Source: an uncultured Caryophanales bacterium (GTDB taxonomy: Bacteria; Bacillota_I; Bacilli_A; RF39; UBA660). Taken from it: 20,869 nt of DNA. Positions 1 to 7,065 of the stretch are shown piece after piece. How positions within the stretch are numbered: position 1 is the first letter of the stretch; each line of letters starts with the position of its first letter. The position numbers and the translations under genes were made by a program. Where the stretch lies: the NCBI GenBank assembly GCA_947169395.1, contig CAMVPJ010000016.1, positions 1-20,869 of the forward strand, written 5' to 3'. The notes under the pieces were generated by a model. That model was not told the origin of the DNA. It saw nothing but the letters and a program-made list of their open reading frames with translations, and ran no database searches.

Positions 1-1416
1 GAATTAGATGAATTTCAAAAGACATTAGTAGAACGTAGTGAAGAGATTAAAAATGGATGTGATCCTAGAAAAGATAATATGCTTAAAGTAACTAATGATG
101 GTAGAAAAGCTGCACTCGATTTACGTTTAATTGATAATAGTATGCCTGATATTGTAAATTCAAAAGTAAATATAGCAGTAGATAATATTTATGACAGATG
201 GTATAAATATGAGGGAGACAGGTTAACACAACTTGTCTTTTGTGATTTATCAACACCAAAGAACGATGGTAGTTTTAATGTATATGACGATATTAAAGAT
301 AAATTAGTAAAAAAAGGTATTCCAGAAGAAGAGATTGAATTTATACATAATGCTAAAACTGATGAGCAAAAATCAAAACTATTTGAAAAAATGAGAAATG
401 GTAAAAAGAGAATACTTATAGGTTCAACTGCTAAAATGGGGGCTGGAACTAATATTCAAGATAAATTAGTTGCCGTTCATCATTTAGATTGTCCATGGCG
501 ACCTTCTGATATTGAACAGAGAAATGGTAGAATTTTAAGACGTGGAAATCAAAATGAAGAAGTAGAGATTATTTTTTATATTACAGAAGGTAGTCTAGAT
601 ACTTATATATATCAATTAAATGAAATAAAATCTAAATTTATAAATCAAATTATGCAAGATAGTAATAGTGGTGGTAGAATTGCTGAAGATTTGGATAGAG
701 ATACTTTGAATTATGCAGAAATTAAAGCAATTGCTAGTGGTAATAAATTAATACTTGAGAAGTTTAAAGTTGATGATGAACTTGAAAAGTTATATTTATC
801 TAAATCTAGGTATGATAAATCACATATAGAGTTAGAAAATAAGTACACTAGTGAAATACCTAGAACATTAAGTAATCTTAACAAATATTTAGATAATCTT
901 AAAAGTGATATAGAAAGCGTAAAAGATTTATCTGGTGAGAAATTTACAATAACAATTAAAGATACGGTTTTTACTTCAAGAAAAGAAGCAAGCACGAAGT
1001 TTTATGAATGTTTATCAATACTTAAAACTGATGAAGAGACTAAAATAGGTGAGATTAGTGGTTTTGATATTATTGGGACTAGAGAGAATTTAAGATTCAC
1101 CCCTGTTATTTATATAAAAGGCGCTGGTAAATATAAAATAGAAATTAATAACTATGATGAGATAGGTAATATTATTAAACTAGAGAATATGCTTAAAAGT
1201 TTTGAAAGTAAAATTGATAAGACAAAAGATAAAATTTCTTATAATGAAAAACAGTTAATTGATATTAAAACAGAATTAGATAAGCCTTTTACAAGTCTTG
1301 ATAGAATGAAAGAACTTCAAAAAAGGAAGATAGAAATTGATAGTGAACTAGATTTAGATAAACAAGATAACGCTATGGATATAGATGAATACCAGAACAA
1401 TGATATGGAAAGATAA
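1..1416 (+). CDS. SNF2-family helicase/methylase-like mobile-element protein, C-terminal part
   Basis: The frame is open from base 1, so the gene is cut by the window edge and 471 residues are visible. They hold the second helicase lobe: LVFCDLSTPK opens the lobe, STAKMGAGTNIQ (about residues 142-153 of the visible part) is motif V, and QRNGRILRRGN (about 172-182) is motif VI with its arginine fingers. A long charged, probably coiled-coil tail follows. The segment around NMLKVTNDGRKAALD is typical of very large helicase/N6-methylase fusion proteins carried by conjugative elements and some phages (DarB-like, thought to act in antirestriction or DNA processing); that role is family knowledge, not shown here. 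The methylase half, if present, lies upstream. There is no frameshift in the visible part. No strong terminator follows, only AT-rich runs. Confidence 0.85.
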   Translation, partial: ELDEFQKTLVERSEEIKNGCDPRKDNMLKVTNDGRKAALDLRLIDNSMPDIVNSKVNIAVDNIYDRWYKYEGDRLTQLVFCDLSTPKNDGSFNVYDDIKDKLVKKGIPEEEIEFIHNAKTDEQKSKLFEKMRNGKKRILIGSTAKMGAGTNIQDKLVAVHHLDCPWRPSDIEQRNGRILRRGNQNEEVEIIFYITEGSLDTYIYQLNEIKSKFINQIMQDSNSGGRIAEDLDRDTLNYAEIKAIASGNKLILEKFKVDDELEKLYLSKSRYDKSHIELENKYTSEIPRTLSNLNKYLDNLKSDIESVKDLSGEKFTITIKDTVFTSRKEASTKFYECLSILKTDEETKIGEISGFDIIGTRENLRFTPVIYIKGAGKYKIEINNYDEIGNIIKLENMLKSFESKIDKTKDKISYNEKQLIDIKTELDKPFTSLDRMKELQKRKIEIDSELDLDKQDNAMDIDEYQNNDMER

Positions 1417-1490
1417 AAAAGTTTATTTTTTTTGCAAAAAACTCTTGAAAAAATTACTTTTTTAAGTGATTAATAAAATGAATTAAAAAT

Positions 1491-1582
1491 GCCATTAAAC
1501 ATGATTTATTTAAGTAGTGTTAAACGCGAGGCATGCCTTTGAATAGTTATAAGACAAAATTTTAAACTGCTCTTAAAATGGC
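1491..1582 (+). other. Structured intergenic element, candidate leader RNA or DNA hairpin
   Basis: The 199-base gap between the helicase gene and the next gene holds a nested inverted repeat. GCCATT (1491-1496) pairs with AATGGC (1577-1582). Inside it 1513-1518 pairs with 1566-1571 (one G-U) and 1520-1524 with 1561-1565, with G1519 bulged, giving 11 base pairs. Inside that is the perfect palindrome AGGCATGCCT (1529-1538), which can form a small hairpin. The element ends 33 bases before the next ATG. It matches no riboswitch class I recognise. It could be a leader RNA, a small RNA, or a DNA-level signal such as a transfer or single-strand origin. Confidence 0.5.
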
Positions 1583-1615
1583 TTTAATTCGTTTGATAGA
1601 AAGAGGTGCTTTATA

Positions 1616-2218
1616 ATGAATAAAAAAATGAAACTAGAAAAAGAAAACGTTGTTCTTGATTTTAATGATGTTGAAGAATTGGAGGAGAAAAGTATGTATA
1701 TAACAGAAACTACTGGAAGAGTAAGAATATTTTTTGGAGTATTACTTAAACTAGATGATAAATCTAAAATGGCGGTATTATTATATTTGTTTAGTAAACT
1801 TAATTGTAATCAGATTAATGATAAGAATGAGCCAAATCCAGATTTACTAGATGATAGTGATGATATTACTATATTTAATTTAGAATTAATTGGATATGAT
1901 AGAAAAACTATAGAAGCATTTTTAGAATATAATGTATTTCAATATAATTTTATTGAAAAGAATAAAGATGAATGTCTTTATTTAGATAATGGTTTTGTTA
2001 TGGGATTAAAACCAACACTATTTAGAAGACTTGTAATAGCAATGTTTGAAAAAATGTCTTTTAGTGAAAAAATAGATGTATTTGCTGAAATTGTAATTAG
2101 ATATGATAATGATACTTATTTTAACGAATTATCTCCAGAAGTAATATTTGTTGGTAATAAAAGTGGATTTGATGTTGCAAAGGCAATTAAGGACTGGAAG
2201 AAAGATAATGTTAATTAA
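1616..2218 (+). CDS. Unknown mobile-element protein, 200 residues
   Basis: I do not recognise this protein. It starts at ATG 1616, eight bases after AGAGGTG. It is soluble, acidic in its first third and without membrane segments or a signal peptide. The central part contains an acidic cluster (NPDLLDDSDDITIF) and the rest looks alpha-helical with many aromatic residues. It sits between the helicase gene and a sigma factor gene in what looks like a mobile element. A strong terminator follows its stop by 18 bases, so it ends a transcription unit. The structured element at 1491-1582 lies just upstream and may regulate it. No catalytic motif is visible, and an accessory or regulatory role would be a guess. 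Confidence 0.7.
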   Translation: MNKKMKLEKENVVLDFNDVEELEEKSMYITETTGRVRIFFGVLLKLDDKSKMAVLLYLFSKLNCNQINDKNEPNPDLLDDSDDITIFNLELIGYDRKTIEAFLEYNVFQYNFIEKNKDECLYLDNGFVMGLKPTLFRRLVIAMFEKMSFSEKIDVFAEIVIRYDNDTYFNELSPEVIFVGNKSGFDVAKAIKDWKKDNVN

Positions 2219-2235
2219 AAGTCTTATTAGTAATT

Positions 2236-2262
2236 GGAATGGGTAAAACCATTCTTTTTTTT
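2236..2262 (+). terminator. Rho-independent terminator directly ahead of the sigma gene
   Basis: GAATGG (2237-2242), loop GTAAAA, CCATTC (2249-2254) and eight T residues (2255-2262) form a textbook intrinsic terminator. The Shine-Dalgarno site of the sigma gene starts one base later (2263 onward), leaving no room for a promoter between them. Confidence 0.85.
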
Positions 2263-2278
2263 GAGAGGAGGTAATTAA

Positions 2279-2833
2279 ATGAATGATTTAATTGTAGGTA
2301 ATTTAGGATTAGTACATTTTGTTATAAAAAAAATGAATATTAGTAATTTAAATGAGTATGATGATTTTTACCAAGTGGGAGTAATAGGTTTAATTAATGC
2401 TGCAAAAACATATAATGATAAATTAAATAAATCTTTCTCAACATATGCATATATATGTATAAAAAATGAGATTTTAAGATATCTCAAAAAGAATGAAAAA
2501 AAATGTTTATCATTGGAAGATACTATATACGATGAAATTAAAATTATCGATACTTTGTCAAATAATGATTTTAGTACTATTGAAAACATCATTTTTAAAG
2601 AAAGACAAGATGAAGTAAAAAATTTATTGAATGTAGAATTAGATGATATAGAAAGAAAAATTTTAAAAATGACATTTGGTATAGAATGTAATGAACTTAA
2701 ACAAAAAGAAATTTCTGATATTATTGGACTACCTCAATATAAAATTTCAAGAATAAAGAATAAAGCCTTAAAACATCTTAAAAGCATAATTATTAAAAAT
2801 GATAATAAAAAATGTATCAATAATTTCATATAA
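2279..2833 (+). CDS. Sigma-70 family RNA polymerase sigma factor of the mobile element
   Basis: This 184-residue protein has the two core sigma domains and little between them. Region 2 spans about residues 8-72: NLGLVHFVIKKM, then DDFYQVGVIGLINAAKTY (region 2.1-2.2) and FSTYAYICIKNEILRYLKK (region 2.3-2.4, promoter -10 recognition). Region 4 spans about 115-168, with the helix-turn-helix KEISDIIGLPQYKISRIKNK contacting the -35 element. There is no clear region 3. It would direct core RNA polymerase to a special promoter set, probably genes of the element itself. The start is ATG 2279 behind GAGAGGAGG. It lies 16 bases past a strong terminator, so expression needs read-through or a promoter inside the upstream gene. 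An alternative is a displaced chromosomal sigma gene, but its position next to the truncated gene favours the element. Confidence 0.9.
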   Translation: MNDLIVGNLGLVHFVIKKMNISNLNEYDDFYQVGVIGLINAAKTYNDKLNKSFSTYAYICIKNEILRYLKKNEKKCLSLEDTIYDEIKIIDTLSNNDFSTIENIIFKERQDEVKNLLNVELDDIERKILKMTFGIECNELKQKEISDIIGLPQYKISRIKNKALKHLKSIIIKNDNKKCINNFI

Positions 2834-2897
2834 ATGATATAATGATATTGTCAGTTCAGGTCGATATTTGCTTATATTTTTATTGTAAAATTTACAT

Positions 2898-3425
2898 ACA
2901 ATTAAACTTGTTAGATTCAAAAAAGGTGTAGATGGCTTAAAAACCGGATATACTAAAGAGGCTGGATATTGTTTAACTGCTACTATGAATAAAGACAATA
3001 TGCGTGTGATTTCTACTGTAATGGGTGAAGACACTATAGATAATCGTAATAGTGAAGTTTCTAGTATGCTTGATTATGCTTATTCGCAGTATAAAATGAA
3101 GAAGTATATAAGTAAGAATAAGGTATTAAAAACTATTAAGAATGATAAAACTAAGTCTAAGGAAATTAAGATAACTCCTATGCAAGATATAAATATTTTA
3201 ACTAAAACTACTGATGATATTAATCCTAGTTATAGTATGAAGATTAATAATATTAAAACTAATATTAAAAAGGGGGATAAAGTAGGTTATTTGACTATTA
3301 AAAATAATGGTAAAGTTATAAGTAAAGTTAATTTAACTGTAAAAAATGATGTTAAAAAAGCGAATATTATAGAATTATACTTTAAATATTTAGGTGATAT
3401 TGCAAGTGGAAATATGAGTTTATAA
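2898..3425 (+). pseudogene. 5'-truncated D-alanyl-D-alanine carboxypeptidase (PBP5/DacF family)
   Basis: Only the C-terminal part of a serine-type D,D-carboxypeptidase remains. The frame reads KLVRF then GVDGLKTGYTKEAGYCL, which carries the family's KTG motif, followed by the end of the transpeptidase fold (MRVISTVMG) and a complete PBP5-type C-terminal beta domain ending in the membrane-associating tail (KKANIIELYFKYLGDIASG). The SxxK and SxN motifs and the signal peptide are absent, and an in-frame TAA lies at 2886-2888. Family resemblance begins around 2898-2904, directly beside the mobile-element genes, so insertion is the simplest cause. ATG 2985 could start a 146-residue fragment, but that would begin after the KTG motif and be inactive. 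No Shine-Dalgarno site or promoter is evident. A contig mis-join is the alternative to real interruption. Confidence 0.85.
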
Positions 3426-3455
3426 AAAAATATCAAAATGAATTGATATTTTTTT
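3426..3455. terminator. Bidirectional terminator between the dac remnant and rodA
   Basis: TATCAA (3431-3436), loop AATGAA, TTGATA (3443-3448) is flanked by five A residues on the left and seven T residues on the right, so it can terminate in both directions. It serves two convergent genes and overlaps the rodA stop codon. Confidence 0.8.
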
Positions 3456-4584
3456 AATTTCTATAGCGCAGTGACTCATTTGATATATTAAATATTATTC
3501 CTATCATAATCATATAACTAAGTAAACTAGATCCACCATATGATATAAATGGTAGTGTAATACCGGTAATAGGCATAATACCAATAGTCATTCCAATGTT
3601 TTGAAATTGTTGATATATAAGCATTCCGATTATTCCTGCAATTATATATTTATTAATATTTTTATCACTATTAATTGCTGTAGTAATAAGTTTGATATCA
3701 AAATAAATTATTAATCCTATTAAGAATATTGAACCAATAAGTCCAAAATTACTAGCAAATACAGCAAATATAAAGTCAGTTTGTGGATATGGAAAATAGA
3801 TTGGAGTATTATTAAATCCATTTCCAAATATATTTCCTGATGCAATAGCTGTCATTCCATTTTGTAATTGATAACCACTACCATTTGACCAATCGAGTAA
3901 TCGATCTATTCTAAGAAAGAAAGATGTACCAAATATTTTTATAAATAACTCTTTGTTTAAAAAGTATATAGCAAGTAATCCGCCGACTGATAGAGCTATT
4001 ACGCCAATCACTATTAAGAACCATCTAAACCTAAATCCTGATACAAATAACATTACAAATGTAATTAATAAGTATATTAATACAACTCCTGTATCTGGTT
4101 CTAAGAATGTAAGTAGAGTAGGAATGGCAACTATAATAAGTATTTTTAATAAAAATATAAATTCATCTTTCGCACTTGGAGCTTCATGATCGGTATGAAA
4201 TTTATTAATCATTTTTGCTTCTGTAAGTATTAGTATTATTTTCATAAATTCACTTGGTTGAAAGTTACCTATACCAGGTAAGACAAACCAACATTTAGCT
4301 TCGTTAATAGTAGCTCCAAATACTAAAACTAATCCTAATAATAGGACGCCTATAATATAGAGTATATTAACATGTTTAATTATAAAATTATTTCCTATTA
4401 ACATAATTAAATATGCTACTATAAATCCTATTCCATACCACATTAATTGTTTTGTATATAAGTTTTGCATATCTTTAGTAAGCAAGCTTTGCGCACTATA
4501 TATTGATATTACACTTATTATTGCAAATATAACTACTGCTAAAAGTATTCCTTTATCAACTTTAAATCTTGATATATTCTTCAT
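3454..4584 (-). CDS. rodA: RodA, peptidoglycan glycosyltransferase of the SEDS family
   Basis: This 376-residue polytopic membrane protein has about ten hydrophobic helices. It carries the SEDS signatures: NFQPSEFMKI, FLEPDTGVV after the fourth or fifth helix, and near the end GIMPITGITLPFISYGGSS, the RodA/FtsW/SpoVE family hallmark. SEDS proteins polymerise lipid II into glycan strands with a class B penicillin-binding protein. The GIMPITGITLPF form is closer to RodA (elongation) than to FtsW, but SpoVE cannot be excluded. The start chosen is the ATG at 4584 because GGTGA lies four bases upstream; the frame also continues to a TTG at 4611 without such a site. The gene is divergent from truB and convergent with the broken carboxypeptidase, and no class B PBP is adjacent. 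Confidence 0.92.
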   Translation of the reverse strand: MKNISRFKVDKGILLAVVIFAIISVISIYSAQSLLTKDMQNLYTKQLMWYGIGFIVAYLIMLIGNNFIIKHVNILYIIGVLLLGLVLVFGATINEAKCWFVLPGIGNFQPSEFMKIILILTEAKMINKFHTDHEAPSAKDEFIFLLKILIIVAIPTLLTFLEPDTGVVLIYLLITFVMLFVSGFRFRWFLIVIGVIALSVGGLLAIYFLNKELFIKIFGTSFFLRIDRLLDWSNGSGYQLQNGMTAIASGNIFGNGFNNTPIYFPYPQTDFIFAVFASNFGLIGSIFLIGLIIYFDIKLITTAINSDKNINKYIIAGIIGMLIYQQFQNIGMTIGIMPITGITLPFISYGGSSLLSYMIMIGIIFNISNESLRYRN

Positions 4585-4599
4585 CAAATCACCAATAAT

Positions 4600-4628
4600 A
4601 TGATACCTCAATAAATAAATTTATTCAA
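4600..4628 (-). promoter_or_regulatory. Sigma-A promoter of rodA
   Basis: On the minus strand TTGAAT (4628-4623) is followed by a 17-base spacer and TATCAT (4605-4600). The predicted start near 4593 is the first base of the GGTGA Shine-Dalgarno site, so the leader would be about nine bases. Confidence 0.6.
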
Positions 4629-4681
4629 TAAATAATTATTATTTTTTTGCGACAAATTCAAATTTATAGTTTTATGTGATA

Positions 4682-4710
4682 TTGACTAGATGTGTGTTAT
4701 CAATTATAAT
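4682..4710 (+). promoter_or_regulatory. Near-consensus sigma-A promoter giving leaderless truB mRNA
   Basis: TTGACT (4682-4687), a 17-base spacer and TATAAT (4705-4710). Seven bases beyond the -10 box is A4717, the first base of the truB ATG. There is no Shine-Dalgarno sequence ahead of that ATG. Confidence 0.8.
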
Positions 4711-4716
4711 GTAGAT

Positions 4717-5574
4717 ATGAATGGGATAGTAATTATAGATAAATCACCTGGATTAACTAGTCGTGATGTTGTTAATATTGTATCAAAAAAGTTTAATACC
4801 AAGAAAGTTGGACATACTGGAACACTTGATCCGCTTGCTACAGGAGTTCTTGTGGTAGCTATAAATAAAGCAACCAAACTTGTAGATATGCTTACAGCAA
4901 GTGATAAAGAATATATTGCAGAATGCATATTTGGTGTTAATACTGATACTCTAGATATAGAAGGTAATGTATTATCAACTGAGGATGCAATTATTAGTGA
5001 GACTGATATTATAAATGTACTTAATAGTTTTAAGGGGACATATAATCAAGAGGTTCCTATCTTTTCTGCAGTTAAGATAAATGGTAAGAAACTATATGAA
5101 TATGCAAGAGAAAAAATAGATGTTAAATTACCTAGTAGAGAAGTAAATATCTATGATATTAAGTTAATAGATAAACCAATATATCAAGATAATCATACTA
5201 AGATTACATTCAAAGTTAAGGTTAGTAAAGGTACATATATTAGAAGTCTTATTAGAGATATTTCTAAAAAACTTAATACAGTTGGTATAATGACTAATTT
5301 AAGAAGAATATCTCAAGGTAAATTTATGATTGAAAATGCAGTAAAATTAGATGATTTAACTACTCAAAGTATTATATCTATTAAAGATGCATTAGATATT
5401 AAATCTTTAGAATTACCAGATGAAATAATAAAAAAAGTAGTTAATGGTGCGAAGATTGAGAATATATATAACGAAGATAAAATATTATTTATAAAGGATA
5501 ACAAGGAGATTGCTATATATAAAAAAGATGGCGATTATATGAAAATAGATAAAATGATAGGAGGAATAATATGA
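4717..5574 (+). CDS. truB: tRNA pseudouridine(55) synthase TruB
   Basis: TruB converts U55 of the T-loop of elongator tRNAs to pseudouridine. The 285-residue protein opens with the family N terminus MNGIVIIDKSPGLTS, has the catalytic loop VGHTGTLDPLATG with Asp38 as nucleophile, then KVSKGTYIRSLIRDI of the core fold and a PUA-like C-terminal domain (about 230-285). An ATG at 4690 is in frame, but it lies between the -35 and -10 boxes of the promoter and would add nine residues the family lacks, so the start is set at 4717. The mRNA then appears leaderless. The stop TGA overlaps the next ATG (ATGA), implying translational coupling. The usual Bacillus neighbour ribF is not here. Confidence 0.95.
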   Translation: MNGIVIIDKSPGLTSRDVVNIVSKKFNTKKVGHTGTLDPLATGVLVVAINKATKLVDMLTASDKEYIAECIFGVNTDTLDIEGNVLSTEDAIISETDIINVLNSFKGTYNQEVPIFSAVKINGKKLYEYAREKIDVKLPSREVNIYDIKLIDKPIYQDNHTKITFKVKVSKGTYIRSLIRDISKKLNTVGIMTNLRRISQGKFMIENAVKLDDLTTQSIISIKDALDIKSLELPDEIIKKVVNGAKIENIYNEDKILFIKDNKEIAIYKKDGDYMKIDKMIGGII

Positions 5575-6452
5575 CACTTGTTATACTTGCTGCAGGTATG
5601 GGCAGTAGATTTGGGGGATTAAAACAAATAGAGCCGGTAGATGATAATGGAAACTTTATCATTGATTATTCGGCATTTGATGCAATTAAAGCAGGATTTG
5701 ATAAAATTGTATTTGTAATTAAAGAAGAAAACTATGAGGTATTTAAAAATACTGTAGGGAGCAGGGTTAGTAAACTTTGTAAAGTAGAGTATGCTTTTCA
5801 GAAGAATGATAATTTAACTAAATATGTTGATATTCCAGATAGTAGAGTTAAACCATTTGGTACAGCTCATGCATTATTATGTGCGAAAGATTATATAGAT
5901 GGACCTTTTGCTATAATATCATCAGATGATTTCTATGGTTTAGGCGCATTTAAAGAGTTACATGATTGTATGGAAAATGGAGATTCTGTTGCGATTGGAT
6001 ATTTACTTAAAAATACAATGAGTGAAAATGGTTCTGTAAAAAGAGGAGTATGCTTTACTAAAGATGGATATCTAACAAAGAATGATGATTATAAGATAGA
6101 AAGAATTGGAGATAAAATAATAGGTGAATCATTAATAGATGATTCTAAAATAGAACTTGATGAAAATCAAGAAGTATCGATGCTTATGTATGGACTAGAT
6201 TATTCGGTAATAAACTATATAGAAGATAATTTAGATGAATTTTTTAAAGATAATAAAGATAATCTAGACACATGTGAGTTATTACTTCCAAATATATTAA
6301 CTGATATGATTAATGATAACAAAATAAAAATAAAAGTAGTTCCAACAGAAGAAAAATGGATGGGAATAACTTATAAAGAAGATTTACAAAGATTAAAAGA
6401 TTATTTAAATGATCTAAGAGAAAAAGGAGTATATCCAAATAACTTATATTAA
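5571..6452 (+). CDS. Sugar-phosphate nucleotidyltransferase family protein
   Basis: This 293-residue protein has a Rossmann-like NTP-transferase fold. The N-terminal signature LAAGMGSRFGGLKQ (residues 6-19) binds the nucleoside triphosphate, GTAHAL (97-102) contacts the base or sugar, and SSDDFYG (117-123) supplies a metal-binding aspartate. The family transfers an NMP to a sugar phosphate or similar acceptor, but this subgroup, common in gut Bacillota and Bacteroidota, has no substrate I can assign from sequence. GlmU, GalU and RmlA are less likely because their C-terminal regions differ. It starts at ATG 5571 behind AGGAGG and overlaps the truB stop by four bases. A strong terminator follows. 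Confidence 0.85.
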   Translation: MTLVILAAGMGSRFGGLKQIEPVDDNGNFIIDYSAFDAIKAGFDKIVFVIKEENYEVFKNTVGSRVSKLCKVEYAFQKNDNLTKYVDIPDSRVKPFGTAHALLCAKDYIDGPFAIISSDDFYGLGAFKELHDCMENGDSVAIGYLLKNTMSENGSVKRGVCFTKDGYLTKNDDYKIERIGDKIIGESLIDDSKIELDENQEVSMLMYGLDYSVINYIEDNLDEFFKDNKDNLDTCELLLPNILTDMINDNKIKIKVVPTEEKWMGITYKEDLQRLKDYLNDLREKGVYPNNLY

Positions 6453-6476
6453 AAGATAAGTGTGTGCTTATCTTTT
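6451..6476. terminator. Bidirectional terminator of convergent genes
   Basis: AAAAGATAAG (6451-6460), loop TGTGTG and CTTATCTTTT (6467-6476) form a perfect 10-bp stem with A and T flanks. It includes the stop codon of the nucleotidyltransferase gene and the last codons and stop of the minus-strand carboxypeptidase gene. Confidence 0.85.
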
Positions 6477-7031
6477 TAAGTATTCTTCTAAAGTTAAATT
6501 GTTTTCATATAGGTGCTTAGCTATATTTATAGAATCAATATATCGATAGTGCCAAGGTTCATATTTATAAAGAGTAATATCTACTTTATCATAGGGATAT
6601 CTTAGTATAAAACCATATTTATATGCATTATTCTTTACCCAATTAAATTCTTTAGTTTTATCAAAGTTATCATAGTCTAGATTATCATTTGCAATGTCTA
6701 CTGCAAGACCTAACTGATGTTCGGAATAACCCGCTCTCGCACTACACATATTTGCATAATCTATTCCTAATTCTCTTGCATAATTATTAAATAGTTTATC
6801 TTGATACTCATAACTACGATAAGTTGATACAGCTATTATATTAAGACCTATCTTTTTTGCATCACTAGCCATACTTTCAAACGCAACTCTAGCTTTTTTT
6901 CTTAAATATTGTTTGGAATCACTATAAATTTCACTAATTATTTCTAAATCACTAGGTATATAGGTGCTAGACAGTTTATTATGTTTATTTACTAGTACCA
7001 AATAATCATTAGGGTTATTAATATCTTTCAT
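6468..7031 (-). CDS. VanY-like D,D-carboxypeptidase (M15B) without signal peptide
   Basis: This 187-residue protein is a bare M15B metallopeptidase domain. It has STYRSYEYQ (substrate-binding region), SEHQLGLAVDI with zinc ligands His105 and Asp112, and EPWHYRY with catalytic Glu158 and zinc ligand His161. Such enzymes remove the terminal D-alanine of peptidoglycan stem peptides. Unlike most relatives it has no signal peptide or membrane anchor, so it may act on cytoplasmic precursors (VanXY-like) or leave the cell by another route; both are inference. It lies 23 bases behind a larger paralogue on the same strand. ATG 7031 has no Shine-Dalgarno site, and a promoter places the predicted transcript start on that codon. 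Confidence 0.88.
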   Translation of the reverse strand: MKDINNPNDYLVLVNKHNKLSSTYIPSDLEIISEIYSDSKQYLRKKARVAFESMASDAKKIGLNIIAVSTYRSYEYQDKLFNNYARELGIDYANMCSARAGYSEHQLGLAVDIANDNLDYDNFDKTKEFNWVKNNAYKYGFILRYPYDKVDITLYKYEPWHYRYIDSINIAKHLYENNLTLEEYLKR

Positions 7032-7036
7032 ACTAT

Positions 7037-7065
7037 ATTATATGCATATATTTATTATTTTACAA
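7037..7065 (-). promoter_or_regulatory. Promoter predicting leaderless mRNA for the small VanY gene
   Basis: On the minus strand TTGTAA (7065-7060), a 17-base spacer and TATAAT (7042-7037). The ATG begins six bases after the -10 box. The -35 box overlaps the end of the upstream gene. Confidence 0.5.

Larger units (their letters stand above)
1..2897 (+). mobile_element. End of an integrated mobile (probably conjugative) element
   Basis: The left part of the window carries cargo typical of integrative conjugative elements: the C-terminal part of an SNF2-type helicase protein, an unknown small protein and an element-type sigma factor. Immediately after the sigma gene, a chromosomal cell-wall gene appears only as its C-terminal third, without start or catalytic serine. 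The boundary must lie between the sigma stop (2833) and the first residues alignable to the carboxypeptidase family (about 2898-2904). A short dyad, TGTAAA-A-TTTACA, lies at 2884-2896. No integrase, relaxase or coupling protein is in the window, so the class of element is inferred and the exact end is approximate. Confidence 0.6.

Noticed and set aside
711..995. Open frame on the minus strand inside the helicase gene
   Set aside because: It is antisense to a clearly conserved protein, with composition expected of a shadow frame and no ribosome site. The same holds for minus-strand frames at 2368-2592, 2768-3034, 4704-4928, 16218-16502 and 17519-17992, and plus-strand frames at 3953-4189, 7644-7859 and 16325-16510.
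1417..1475. Terminator after the helicase gene
   Set aside because: The A and T runs can pair (for example 1444-1467) but only with several bulges and no GC-rich stem; I do not call it.
2985..3425. A functional 146-residue gene starting at ATG 2985
   Set aside because: It would begin after the KTG motif, inside the carboxypeptidase domain, with no ribosome site; it is better read as a remnant.
4585..4611. Longer rodA from a TTG at 4611
   Set aside because: The TTG lies in the spacer of the predicted promoter and has no ribosome site; ATG 4584 has GGTGA.
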